Virus record (IMG/VR): IMGVR_UViG_3300017760_000077
Coordinates: 1-25,608 of that record
Source of the DNA: a virus
Reading direction: 5' to 3' (one strand)
DNA: 25,608 nt
This document shows positions 13,877-22,518 of this stretch, one piece after another. A program made the translations under genes and the position numbers. Every line of letters begins with the position of its first letter. The stretch's first letter is position 1. Under the pieces are notes generated by a model. That model did no database searches and had not been told where the DNA came from. It saw only the letters and a program-made list of their open reading frames with translations.

Positions 13877-16586
13877 ATGTTTTAGTTAATATAGCTGACC
13901 CAGGGAAATTTTGTGATCCAACAATCATCTCAGTTCTAGTAGATATAAACAATGGAGTATGCTTGTCTAGCTCAGTAGAAGAACTCCCGTAAAAATTATT
14001 CAAATTTCCTGCGATTTCTGTAGTTTTAGCAGAGTCGTTTCTATCTACTAATGTCATTTTATGACTGTGTGCGTAAACAATAGTCCCTTGAGAATCGTAA
14101 TGTCTACATCCACCAAAATACAATCTTAGCCCAGTAGCACCGCCATACGCTGTTGTATCATGGACAGTTAATACATCGGCTATACCTCCTGCTCCATCAA
14201 TATTTTTAAATATCTTATCAAAGTTTCTATATCCTGTAACAGTATCAGTAGTATTAGTTGTGTCCCCGGTAGGCAAAGTGCTAGTAACTTCAAGTGTGCC
14301 TGTAAAGGTCGCTCTAGATTCTATTCTGCTCCCAGTTCCGTCATAAGTTATGCTATTATTTAAAGCATCGTAGACAGTTAAAGTTTCGTCTCTAATTAAA
14401 TATCTAAATCCATTGATAGAAAATATTTGAGCATTAGGGATGGCGTAGCTCTCATCGGTCATAGTTGTAACAGAAACAACTGTAGCATCATCACTAGCAG
14501 CAGGAAACGATTGAGTCGTTGTAGACAAAAAGGGCGTAGTGTATTGTATGTTAGGAGGGCGCAGATTGTCTCTCTGATCTATTTTCGTAGTGCTATCAGA
14601 TATATAAACTATGCCTACGACTCTACTAGAATAGGTAGCAAGATTAGGTCGCGGAGCAGCCTCAATTATAGTGTTCCTTTGAGATATATTTCTAATTAAA
14701 GTTTTGCTTACTCCAAAATCAGCAAAACCTATACCCGTAAATGAAGTTTCTGTATAAATTGATTCAGCTATAAACCTAGACGCATCTACAAAACTTTTTA
14801 CTTTATCGAGATCAAAGTAGGTTTGAAGCGTGGCTACTGCTCCCTTTTGATTGTTACTAGTGAAAGTATAACTTGTAGCTCTATTATATGTAGTAATAGT
14901 GCTTTGACTTTCTGTAGTATCTGACCTATTTTTTGTATCACTACTTGTGGTATCAAAATAAAGTGTGCTTATCCCTACTACTGTGTCGCTCGATGTCGCT
15001 GCTTTTCCTTTGAAATTATAATTATTATAATATGTAGCTGTCGGAGAGTTACTATTTATAGTTATAATTGTAGTCTCTGTAGATGAAAACCCTACATAAC
15101 TTTTCCCCTCCAATGTAGTTGTAGTAGGCCTTACAAATACAAACTCCCCAGATGAGGTCTCTGAGCCGACTGGTGACATTTGTAATGGTATCCTACTAAT
15201 TTCTTTATCACCAGTATTTATTTCTACAAGCGTAGAGACTTGATCTGTCTTAAACGTAGAGAAGTCTAAGGAGCCGGCTAAACTAGTATCGGTAATTCCA
15301 TAAACTCCCCACCCTCCTTCATATACATTTGAAGATACTCTGATAAGTTGAAAATCATAAGGAGAAGTAACTGAATCATTTGTTTCTTCGACTGTAGTAT
15401 ATGTATAAGTCTCGTAAGTCTGAGAGGCATCTGTAATAGTTACAATATAACTTCTCATAGTATCTGTATTACTAAGAGAACTCGGAAGGTTATAAACTTT
15501 TGAAACTTCTGTAGATGTAGAACCCTCAGTTAATCCTCCCGGAAATCCCTCTTGGTCGTAGATGACGCGAGAATCAGTAGTGCTGAAATAAGAAAAAGAA
15601 TTTTGTAATGCGCTTACAGAACTGCCAGAAGTGCTACTTGTAAAGCTGGTTTGGTTAGGCTCGCCCGATGCTGTAGTAGAACCAGCCTCCGTGTCTAAAT
15701 AGGTAGTTGTAAAAGTGTGTGGGCTGTCATTTGAATCGTAATAAACTTCAGATAAACCGCTAGCATAGATATTGTTAAAACTAGTTGTTCCAGCAGTAGT
15801 ATTACCTCCTGTCGATATTCTGGTGTATGCTGCAGTAGATTTGACAGTTATACCATCTGAATCTGCTTCGTATTCAAAATCAGTTTTACTAAGACTAGAT
15901 ACTGTGTATGCTGCATATACTACCTCGTTAATTGTCCCAGCAAGATTGTTCCGAGAGCTAGTGGTAGTTCCATTGTTTTCGTGAGTAGATCCCCCATTGC
16001 CGCTTTGAGTCCTGCCGCCTGCTATGCCTCGAAAGCTAGCTCTAGATTCATAAGAGTTGTCTCTTTTAAATAAATTAGAATCACGCTGAGTTGAAGCTAT
16101 TTGAGAACTGCTCGCTGTTAGAACTCCAAAAGTAGTAAAGGTATGAAATACTGCACCTTGATTACTAGCTGTAAAGGTAGGGTTGCCAGTTGTTTCACTT
16201 CCAAAAGTGTGATCGGTCTGAGAGTAAGTTGTAGTAGACCAACCTGCATCTTTAGATCCAGAATTGTTTACTTCAGTATTCCCAGAAAAGCCATTACCGA
16301 TTCTTGAAAGCGTTGAAGTCCTTCCGGATTCTGTTGTTACCCCTAAAAAAGTATTTGTCTTACTAATTCCACTTGTTTCCAGTCCAGGTATTGCCCCTTC
16401 TTCAGAGTGTGAAACGCCGCCTTGAGTATAATCGTTTCTAGTCGCATCTGATCCGTCTGATGTATCGTGAATGACCTGAGTAGAACTAGACCCAGTAGTC
16501 CGACCCTCTGGAAAACGAGAAACAGGCATCCTTGAATACCCTATAGAGCTAACATAACTAGCGTAATTTCTAGTAGGAATCTCCAT
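13848..16586 (-). CDS. Ser/Thr-rich large tail or fibre protein
   Basis: The largest protein here, 912 residues. By count, 64 of the first 200 residues are Ser or Thr, and the bias continues throughout with many Gly, Asn, Tyr and Asp. Only one Cys (in LRLYFGGCRHYDS near 840) was noticed. No enzymatic motif is visible. Such composition suits an extended beta-rich virion fibre or sheath-like appendage, and its position after two tail genes supports that. A glycosyltransferase gene overlaps its end and a sugar-nucleotide dehydratase follows, so the Ser/Thr side chains could be glycosylated (inference). It may be a receptor-binding protein; the sequence gives no homologue I can name. Confidence 0.7.
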   Translation of the reverse strand: MEIPTRNYASYVSSIGYSRMPVSRFPEGRTTGSSSTQVIHDTSDGSDATRNDYTQGGVSHSEEGAIPGLETSGISKTNTFLGVTTESGRTSTLSRIGNGFSGNTEVNNSGSKDAGWSTTTYSQTDHTFGSETTGNPTFTASNQGAVFHTFTTFGVLTASSSQIASTQRDSNLFKRDNSYESRASFRGIAGGRTQSGNGGSTHENNGTTTSSRNNLAGTINEVVYAAYTVSSLSKTDFEYEADSDGITVKSTAAYTRISTGGNTTAGTTSFNNIYASGLSEVYYDSNDSPHTFTTTYLDTEAGSTTASGEPNQTSFTSSTSGSSVSALQNSFSYFSTTDSRVIYDQEGFPGGLTEGSTSTEVSKVYNLPSSLSNTDTMRSYIVTITDASQTYETYTYTTVEETNDSVTSPYDFQLIRVSSNVYEGGWGVYGITDTSLAGSLDFSTFKTDQVSTLVEINTGDKEISRIPLQMSPVGSETSSGEFVFVRPTTTTLEGKSYVGFSSTETTIITINSNSPTATYYNNYNFKGKAATSSDTVVGISTLYFDTTSSDTKNRSDTTESQSTITTYNRATSYTFTSNNQKGAVATLQTYFDLDKVKSFVDASRFIAESIYTETSFTGIGFADFGVSKTLIRNISQRNTIIEAAPRPNLATYSSRVVGIVYISDSTTKIDQRDNLRPPNIQYTTPFLSTTTQSFPAASDDATVVSVTTMTDESYAIPNAQIFSINGFRYLIRDETLTVYDALNNSITYDGTGSRIESRATFTGTLEVTSTLPTGDTTNTTDTVTGYRNFDKIFKNIDGAGGIADVLTVHDTTAYGGATGLRLYFGGCRHYDSQGTIVYAHSHKMTLVDRNDSAKTTEIAGNLNNFYGSSSTELDKHTPLFISTRTEMIVGSQNFPGSAILTKTYARSRPGFY

Positions 16587-16592
16587 TTTTAT

Positions 16593-17174
16593 TTAAGATA
16601 CCTGCCAAGAATAATATATATCGTGGTCGTATTCTCCAATATCTACAGTTTCCTTCGGTGTTTGAAACTGTTCTTTTACGCTTGCTGTTAGATTACCAGT
16701 TCTTATTTGGAAATGGTCTAAGTCAGTTATAGTAGCGATTAGGACTTTAAAATCTCCGGGAGCTTTATCTTTCTCAATCTTAAATGATTCTGGAGGGCTA
16801 CCATCTACTTTTAGCTCTGCTGAAGATATTTCAGAATCATTATTTATGCTTACCTCTACAGATAAATACTGAATGTTAGAAGATGAACTAAAATCTACCC
16901 CTCCTACTGGGGTTATTAGTTCATTATTTATTGTCCCCGGGTTTACTGCTATAAAATCTTCTCGAACCTCTATTATCTCTAGAGCTTCATAGCTTCGTGG
17001 ATTGGCTGCATCACCTCTTATAGATATGGTCAATCCTCCATTCTGATCCGACTCTATCTCAATACCATTTTTGCCCTTAGAATTAGTAATGGCATTTATA
17101 GTATCTATAATTTCATTAGCCTTGTCTGTATCTAATAGAGATGGAGATTCGCCTTTCTGGAGTCTTGGGATCAT
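16593..17174 (-). CDS. Minor tail-associated protein of unknown function
   Basis: A 193-residue acidic protein. It begins MIPRLQKGESPSLLDTDKAN, followed by EIIDTINAITNSKGKNGIEI (residues 21-40), a start often found in small phage baseplate or fibre-linked proteins. The rest is beta-rich with no enzymatic motif (LEIIEVREDFIAVNPG, IQYLSVEVSINNDSEISSAE). It overlaps the preceding gene by 4 bases and ends 6 bases before the 912-residue fibre gene. A role in attaching the fibre is plausible from order alone. Confidence 0.6.
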   Translation of the reverse strand: MIPRLQKGESPSLLDTDKANEIIDTINAITNSKGKNGIEIESDQNGGLTISIRGDAANPRSYEALEIIEVREDFIAVNPGTINNELITPVGGVDFSSSSNIQYLSVEVSINNDSEISSAELKVDGSPPESFKIEKDKAPGDFKVLIATITDLDHFQIRTGNLTASVKEQFQTPKETVDIGEYDHDIYYSWQVS

Positions 17175-17941
17175 ACCTTTACAGTAGAAACTATTTCATA
17201 AGTGTGCTTATAGTAAATATTACCTGCATATATTCCACTAGCTATCCTAACTTTAGGAGAGGGAGCATCGGTCTTAAAAGCAAAAGCAGTCTCGGTATCT
17301 ATGCTAACATTTACTTGAGGATCGCCAGTTCGTAACATATATCCTACATTAAATTCTCCATCTGCAAACGAGTTTTCATCCTGCGAAACAGCAAATGCCA
17401 TTTTAGTATCAATATTCCCATCTTTGATTTCCTCTGCTGTTAGTAACACGTATTCATGTTTTACTCTGCAAGCTACATTTATAGTCCCACTCTTTTCTTC
17501 AAAACTTGTATAGCCGTCTTCATTAAAAAAGTTTACATCGCTAATAGATTGAACATTCAAATAGTTAAACAGATAAGCTGTTCCGATTGTTATTCCTCCT
17601 CCACCTATAATGCTCACGCCTCTGAACTTTAGATAGGGTATATTTATAGACTCAAAGGAATACCATGTATCTGGGATTTTAGCCCATCGAGTTGTGACTT
17701 TAAAAAACCCCCCACCTATATCGGATAGAGTTTCTTCGTAAGCATAATGTAGCTTATGAACCTCGTTCTCCTCTCCAACTAAAAGAGGTATATAGTTAGC
17801 TTTATCTACATACGATACTGTAGCTATAACATCGGATGTAGGGATGCTTGAGTCTTTTTTAAAATAGTTAGAGTTAGGGTCTAGCGTCTTTTCTCCATCG
17901 ACTAGCGTGCTGGGCAAATCTCCAAATCTTTCGTATGACAT
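17171..17941 (-). CDS. Tail protein of unknown function downstream of the tape measure
   Basis: A 256-residue protein with mainly beta-type sequence, including GGGFFKVTTRWAKIPDTWYS (about 85-105) and GTINVACRVKHEYVLLTAEE. The gene begins 3 bases after the tape-measure stop, the place where siphovirus distal tail or baseplate hub proteins are usually encoded. I see no decisive family motif. ATG at 17941 is supported by a tight junction. Confidence 0.6.
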   Translation of the reverse strand: MSYERFGDLPSTLVDGEKTLDPNSNYFKKDSSIPTSDVIATVSYVDKANYIPLLVGEENEVHKLHYAYEETLSDIGGGFFKVTTRWAKIPDTWYSFESINIPYLKFRGVSIIGGGGITIGTAYLFNYLNVQSISDVNFFNEDGYTSFEEKSGTINVACRVKHEYVLLTAEEIKDGNIDTKMAFAVSQDENSFADGEFNVGYMLRTGDPQVNVSIDTETAFAFKTDAPSPKVRIASGIYAGNIYYKHTYEIVSTVKV

Positions 17942-17944
17942 AAT

Positions 17945-19702
17945 CTACTGTGAAACAAATTTCCCCTCCAGAGTTGCGTTAATCTTTTCTAGTAAAGAAT
18001 TGGTATCACCCTCCCCATCTATCTGCTTTTGTAAACCTGCTTGCATTTCTTTCTCACTAAACTTCTTGCCCTTTACGCCACCGACAAACTGTTGAAAAGA
18101 CCCGTCCCCCATCTTTTCAAATCTTATATCCTTTCCGTCCTCTGCCTTGCCTTTGCCTGCTATGTTGGCGGCTTTCTTGAGATCATGGCCAGTTAGCGAG
18201 CTTCTCTTTTCTCCTTCTTCTCCTTCTGCTTCTTCTCCTGTCTTATCTCCTTCTAATACTTCTGCTTCTTCTCCTGTCTTATTAGCTAGAGATGTAGCTT
18301 CCTCTTGAGAGACATTATACTCTCTCATTATATCTAGGATTCTCTGCGCGAGAGTCGCTCTTTTTTCTAGAGCTGCTTGAGCTTCCTTATCTCCTTTAGC
18401 TTGCTCTCTAAGAGCCTCGAGCTTCATGTCTTTAATTTGTTCCTCTAGAGCTTCGAGCTTCTTTTTCTTTTCCTCCTCTTCGGTCAGAGCCTCCCCATTC
18501 CCACCTTCTCCTGCTTCTCCTGCTTTGGGTTTAGGTGCGCTAATTCCTTCTAAATCTCCTGCCGCTTTGATCAAATCATTAAAGGCTTTCAGTCTATCTT
18601 TGAGAGCTTTTGCTCTGGCTGGGTCTGTCTCTGTGGCAATTTGATCCTCAAGAGTCTGGCCTAAATCTTTAGCCTCTTGTATCTCTTTATCTCTTTCTTT
18701 AGCTCTGTCTTCCGCTGCCTTTTTCCTCTCAGCCTCCTCTTTCTTTATGAGGGCTACTCGATCCTCAATCATCTTCTGCATTTGCTGAGTCCCACCTCTT
18801 CCTCCGGGTAGATCATCAAAAGCTCCTTCTGCTTGTAGGTCTAGTTTGGCCTTGAAAGTGATTTCATCCATCCCTCCCATAAAGAGCATTTCGCCTATAA
18901 AAGTCCCAAGATTTTGAGTGCCTTCTACTATCTTTGTAAGCATTGTAGATAATGCTCCGGTAAGCGTGGTAACAGCCGGGAGTAGAGTAGTTCCTATCTC
19001 TGTTCCTGTCTCAGCTAACTCTTTCTTCAAAAACTTAACTTGATTGGCGGCACTATTGGCGGTCGAAGCCGCATCTCCATTGGCAGTCCCCAGGTCTCTT
19101 ATCATTATCGACTGAACAGCCAAAGCCTTTTGAGCTGCGTTCATCTGGCCTACGCCGTCAAATATTCCTAGATTTAACCCTTCCTGCTCTAGCCTCGCCT
19201 GGTTAATCACAATACCAAGCTGCTTCATCGGTTCAAACTCCCCGGAGATAGCACTTCTTATCTTAGTAAATGCCTCCTCAATCGGTAGGTTATGGAAACT
19301 GGCTATGTCCCCGGCTACCTTTACCAACTCCACAGAAAAGGTGTTGGCTGCGTCTGAGTTCAAACCAAAGGCTTTAGCCATAGAAGCAAATGTAGCTAGA
19401 GCGTCCTGCATCTCTGCAGTAGTGCTAGGAATAGTCTGTCTTAGTTCCTCTACCTTTTCATTCATTTTGGCAGTTGCCGGCCCAAATACAGATTCAAACT
19501 TTGAGGCTGTTTCGGCAGCTGCCAGAGCCAGGCTACCCATACTTTTAACCAGTCCGATGCCAGCAAATGCCGCACCGACCTTCATAAACTGGCCTACAGC
19601 TGACTTACCAAAAGCACTAACTCGCCCTTGTGCGGTTTTAAGACCTCTTGAAAATGCTTTGGTGTCTACACCAAGTTTTGCTAGTAGTGAAAAATTAGCC
19701 AT
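17945..19702 (-). CDS. Tail tape measure protein
   Basis: A 585-residue protein. The N-terminal 280 residues are of the tape-measure kind: LGVDTKAFSRGLKTAQGRVS, ASKFESVFGPATAKMNEKVE, FHNLPIEEAFTKIRSAISGE and QLGIVINQARLEQEGLNLGI. A hydrophobic segment lies at about 240-275. Residues 310-500 are a Lys/Glu-rich helical region with a duplicated TGEEAE unit. At roughly 0.15 nm per residue, the known tape-measure rule, a tail near 88 nm would be expected, though the charged region makes this loose. It overlaps the preceding chaperone-like gene by 8 bases. Confidence 0.88.
   Translation of the reverse strand: MANFSLLAKLGVDTKAFSRGLKTAQGRVSAFGKSAVGQFMKVGAAFAGIGLVKSMGSLALAAAETASKFESVFGPATAKMNEKVEELRQTIPSTTAEMQDALATFASMAKAFGLNSDAANTFSVELVKVAGDIASFHNLPIEEAFTKIRSAISGEFEPMKQLGIVINQARLEQEGLNLGIFDGVGQMNAAQKALAVQSIMIRDLGTANGDAASTANSAANQVKFLKKELAETGTEIGTTLLPAVTTLTGALSTMLTKIVEGTQNLGTFIGEMLFMGGMDEITFKAKLDLQAEGAFDDLPGGRGGTQQMQKMIEDRVALIKKEEAERKKAAEDRAKERDKEIQEAKDLGQTLEDQIATETDPARAKALKDRLKAFNDLIKAAGDLEGISAPKPKAGEAGEGGNGEALTEEEEKKKKLEALEEQIKDMKLEALREQAKGDKEAQAALEKRATLAQRILDIMREYNVSQEEATSLANKTGEEAEVLEGDKTGEEAEGEEGEKRSSLTGHDLKKAANIAGKGKAEDGKDIRFEKMGDGSFQQFVGGVKGKKFSEKEMQAGLQKQIDGEGDTNSLLEKINATLEGKFVSQ
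18224..18282 (-). repeat. Short tandem duplication inside the tape-measure gene
   Basis: A 23-base sequence starting TTCTGCTTCTTC occurs at 18224-18246 and again at 18260-18282, offset by 36 bases, exactly 12 codons. It encodes two copies of KTGEEAE. This is an in-frame duplication in the low-complexity region, consistent with length variation of the tape measure. Confidence 0.8.
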
Positions 19703-20303
19703 TGTATCGCATCCTCTTATATTCGTTAGCCCTTGCCTGCTGAGTTATTCCATTCCGGAGACTATACTTATCTCCTAGATTACGCTTTATAGTGCGTTGT
19801 AATAGCTGTAAACAGCACGACATGGGAGTATCGAGTATCTGTGCTAGACTCCACCCATAAGAACTCGCCAGGCTATCTATGAGAGTGCAAATATAGACAG
19901 AACTTTGATTGGTGTTATCCTCTTTTTTATTAGATCCGCTAGCAGGCATATCGTTAAATGCGGAATAGTAGAAGCTGATTACTTCATTGCGTAAGGATTC
20001 TGATCCTTCTAATGCCCTAGCTATCTTTCTAATCTGTCCTACCTTAAAAAACCTTTTTTGCTCAATAAGAGTCCAAACTAAATGCACATAATCATCTAGC
20101 TCCGGGGTTTTACCGGTAGTTATCCGATTCTCAGCAAACTCTAGCTCTAGAATATCTTTGGGAGTTATGTGCCTAAGTTTAAAGCACCCCACCTGTTGGG
20201 GGATACCTAGAAGACTCTCTAGCCTTAATCTTTTCTCAAAAGCTATTGCTTGGTCGATGCGCTTTTTGGCGGCATCATCAAAACTAACCGCCTGCCAAGC
20301 CAT
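19695..20303 (-). CDS. Tail assembly chaperone candidate
   Basis: A 202-residue helical protein placed between the tail-tube-like genes and the tape measure, where siphoviruses encode the chaperone that holds the tape measure before tube assembly. Sequence blocks include RLRLESLLGIPQQVGCFKLR, HITPKDILELEFAENRITTG and DDYVHLVWTLIEQKRFFKVG. It reads as one uninterrupted frame; I found no obvious slippery heptamer or second frame of the lambda G/GT type. It overlaps the tape-measure start by 8 bases. The call is based on position and size more than on a recognised motif. Confidence 0.55.
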   Translation of the reverse strand: MAWQAVSFDDAAKKRIDQAIAFEKRLRLESLLGIPQQVGCFKLRHITPKDILELEFAENRITTGKTPELDDYVHLVWTLIEQKRFFKVGQIRKIARALEGSESLRNEVISFYYSAFNDMPASGSNKKEDNTNQSSVYICTLIDSLASSYGWSLAQILDTPMSCCLQLLQRTIKRNLGDKYSLRNGITQQARANEYKRMRYNG

Positions 20304-20306
20304 GTT

Positions 20307-20690
20307 TTATGAAATATCTGTTAGCGGAGTCAGCGAAGACTCTTTCATTACAAATCCAGATATAGACAAGCGAACATAATCTTCCTGAGCTTCAGTAACT
20401 TCTACCCCAGTTATTGCTATTAGGTTGCTGTCATAACTAATGGTATCTCCTATTTTTGGAGTATCTGAATCCACATTCTCTCCAAACTGAACTCCAAGGC
20501 TCACTTCTATCCTTTGTGGCACTATTTGAGAGCCAATGGGTTTGCCATTGCCATCATCAATATCTACCCGGTTGGCTGTAATGCTTTCAGAATAGCTTTC
20601 AACGATGTAATTTGTTCCATCAATAGTAGCCTTGCCAGCAGTAAATCCAAACTTCTGTGTGCCGTCTTGTTGTCCTGGTGAGTATCCCAT
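20307..20690 (-). CDS. Tail-tube-like protein, paralogue 2
   Basis: A 127-residue protein. Residues 30-70 contain VESYSESITANRVDIDDGNG and then KPIGSQIVPQRIEVSLGVQ, which match the neighbouring 116-residue protein at most positions (VESxSxSxTxNRVDIxDGNG pattern). Positions before the chaperone candidate and tape measure suit a major tail or tail-adapter protein. A short C-terminal extension (KESSLTPLTDIS) distinguishes it from its neighbour. Small beta-sandwich tail-tube-like fold is inferred, not seen. Confidence 0.6.
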   Translation of the reverse strand: MGYSPGQQDGTQKFGFTAGKATIDGTNYIVESYSESITANRVDIDDGNGKPIGSQIVPQRIEVSLGVQFGENVDSDTPKIGDTISYDSNLIAITGVEVTEAQEDYVRLSISGFVMKESSLTPLTDIS

Positions 20691-20703
20691 AATATAAAAT
20701 ATT

Positions 20704-21054
20704 TTAACTGTTAATCTTTAAGTATCCACCTAGATTGAATCTTTGATAATCGGCTGCGGTTTCTGTTTTTTCTACAGATGTAATCATCATAATTGAATTT
20801 TCTCCACTTGTTTGATATCCAGAGGTAAGAGTTATTTCTGCTCCAATCTCAGGTGCGCTGCCTGTTCCTACTTGAACTGTCGCTGTGACTTCAGTTCTTC
20901 CTGTAGTAATTGCAGCCCCAGCAGGCTCGCCATTTCCATCGTTAATATCGACCCTATTACTAGTCTTGCTAATAGAAAAACTCTCTACTACTAGACTATT
21001 GATAGTGGTTTCGGAAATCCCAAATAGTTGGTCTCCATCGTTTGTTATTGCCAT
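20704..21054 (-). CDS. Tail-tube-like protein, paralogue 1
   Basis: A 116-residue protein. Residues 22-62 (LVVESFSISKTSNRVDINDG, then NGEPAGAAITTGRTEVTATV) align without gaps to its neighbour downstream, showing a tandem duplication with divergence. It follows the tail completion-like gene after a 42-base leader containing AACCTTTAAAAA, the longest spacing in the tail block, so it could be the more highly expressed tube subunit (inference). Confidence 0.6.
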   Translation of the reverse strand: MAITNDGDQLFGISETTINSLVVESFSISKTSNRVDINDGNGEPAGAAITTGRTEVTATVQVGTGSAPEIGAEITLTSGYQTSGENSIMMITSVEKTETAADYQRFNLGGYLKINS

Positions 21055-21096
21055 ATCTAAAATTTTTAAAGGTTAGTTCTAATAAGATTTATATTG

Positions 21097-21891
21097 TCAA
21101 TCTAAGATGTCCCACCTCGATGAGTGTGTGCAGAATTTGATCTCATAGGTAAGAGTTGAAATCCCCAAGTCTCCATCTACTTCAAAATCTGTTCCAGCCG
21201 GCCTCATATACTTAACTGAGTAGTCCTCTAAAATGTATCCCTGTGAAACTGTAGGAGCAGGATCAGAACCGCCTGCTGATACAGTAGCCCAAGACGAAAC
21301 ATTCCAGGGATGGAATCCGCTTGGTGTTCCTGTGTAGAAAACAACATCTGAGCCGTCTTCTTCTACAGATATTTCCCACTCATTAGAGTCAGTATAAATA
21401 ATCTTTCCGTAAGAAGCTCCAGATGGCTTTTCATAAGTGTATCGGCCAGCGTGACCGGGTGTAGAGGTTTTGCTATAAACTCCATTTACTATAGAAGATC
21501 CTGCTCCGGTTACTATAGCGGAGTTTATTGAAGCAGTTGTCCAGTTACTAGAGCTAAGAAGCATAGACTCTCTGACCTTTTTCCTTATTGCCCTATGAGT
21601 CTCTGCAGGGGTCAGCCCGGTAGAAGCGTCTGTGCTGCTATCGCTCAGATCGCTGATTATTCTAAGTATAAAATTCATAGAATACTGGGAATAATTAAAT
21701 CTGTCTTGCTGATCTAAAGTTGAAGGATCTTCTGCACCCTGCAGTTCCGCATTTATCTCTACGCGAGGGATTGTAAAATTTCCTTGGTCTAAGGAAGCTA
21801 CAAGCTGCAAATCAGAATAAGCGCTTAAATCTGTAGCCAGGAAGCTCTTAGCTGCAGTTTCAAAATTTGTCTCAAAGTCTAATATATTCAT
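21097..21891 (-). CDS. Tail completion/terminator-like protein with an inserted beta module
   Basis: A 264-residue protein. Residues 1-125 (FETAAKSFLATDLSAYSDLQ, then NFTIPRVEINAELQGAEDPS and YSMNFILRIISDL) and 217-264 (YILEDYSVKYMRPAGTDFEV and ISTLTYEIKFC) look like the two halves of a minor tail protein that ends the tube at the head side. Between them, about residues 126-216 form a module with VTGAGSSIVNGVYSKTSTPG, YTYEKPSGASYGKIIYTDSN, EWEIS and a SAGGSDPAPTVS exit. This VNGxYxK type module occurs in many unrelated phage proteins. It probably displays on the virion surface. Confidence 0.6.
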   Translation of the reverse strand: MNILDFETNFETAAKSFLATDLSAYSDLQLVASLDQGNFTIPRVEINAELQGAEDPSTLDQQDRFNYSQYSMNFILRIISDLSDSSTDASTGLTPAETHRAIRKKVRESMLLSSSNWTTASINSAIVTGAGSSIVNGVYSKTSTPGHAGRYTYEKPSGASYGKIIYTDSNEWEISVEEDGSDVVFYTGTPSGFHPWNVSSWATVSAGGSDPAPTVSQGYILEDYSVKYMRPAGTDFEVDGDLGISTLTYEIKFCTHSSRWDILD

Positions 21892-21893
21892 AA

Positions 21894-22439
21894 TTATCTT
21901 TCAAACTCCGATGCACAGTCTAATCGTCGAGTAACTCCTACAGCATCGTCATGAATTGTCATAACTTTAAAGCTAGTAGTTCCGTCGCTAAGAATCTCCC
22001 CTTTAGATGGAAGAGTAGAGTAATCGGATTTACATATATAAAATTTGGTGTCTATATTTTCTTCTCTACCATCCTCAAATATTTCAAAACTACTCTCTGC
22101 GTCTTGTTTGTTAGCGGTGTAGATATTTGTATCTCCTACTTCAACGCTACACACTACTGGGCCACCTGCTGGCCCAGTAACAGAATAAGTTACAAAAGTA
22201 GATGACCTGCTTAGTATTGGGAAGATTCCATTATAATCAGATACGCTCGATCCGCTTACCTTAACATAGGTCGCAGACGTATCTAATCCAGTCACCGATG
22301 ATATTGTAACGACAGTCCCAGAGGCAGAAAGCTGCCCTACTTGCGACTGAGTTAGAACGACAAATTTGGAAGACAAGGTTACGCTTATCTGAGATATAGC
22401 GAATTTTAGATTATCAGTTATAAGATTCGTTAGGCTCAT
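21894..22439 (-). CDS. Head-tail connector-like protein with an inserted Ig-like module
   Basis: A 181-residue protein. The ends (MSLTNLITDNLKFAISQISV at 1-20; TANKQDAESSFEIFEDGREE at 108-127; LPSKGEILSDGTTSFKVMTI at 143-162) fit small head-tail joining proteins with a turn around a lifted beta strand. Residues 38-102 look like an added module: VVTISSVTGLDTSATYVKVS, SDYNGIFPILSRSSTFVTYS, then PAGGPVVCSVEVG. It is the first gene after the capsid terminator and lies 3 bases from the next gene. No Shine-Dalgarno is visible. Confidence 0.6.
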   Translation of the reverse strand: MSLTNLITDNLKFAISQISVTLSSKFVVLTQSQVGQLSASGTVVTISSVTGLDTSATYVKVSGSSVSDYNGIFPILSRSSTFVTYSVTGPAGGPVVCSVEVGDTNIYTANKQDAESSFEIFEDGREENIDTKFYICKSDYSTLPSKGEILSDGTTSFKVMTIHDDAVGVTRRLDCASEFER

Positions 22440-22464
22440 CTACTAAGGAGACTTGTGTAAACAA

Positions 22465-22496
22465 AAAGCCCTCCCGGATAAGACCGGGGGGGCTTT
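22465..22496 (-). terminator. Strong Rho-independent terminator after the major capsid gene
   Basis: AAAGCCCTCCCGG (22465-22477) and CCGGGGGGGCTTT (22484-22496) form a 13-pair stem with one wobble pair and a 6-base loop. On the minus strand the stem runs into TTTTT. It begins 22 bases after the capsid stop codon, separating abundant head proteins from the connector and tail genes. Confidence 0.88.
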
Positions 22497-22518
22497 GAAT
22501 ACATACTATGAAAGTATT

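Noticed and set aside
18426-19778. Long plus-strand ORFs opposite the tape measure
   Set aside because: Ser/Ala/Leu-rich antisense shadows of a Glu/Lys/Ala-rich gene.
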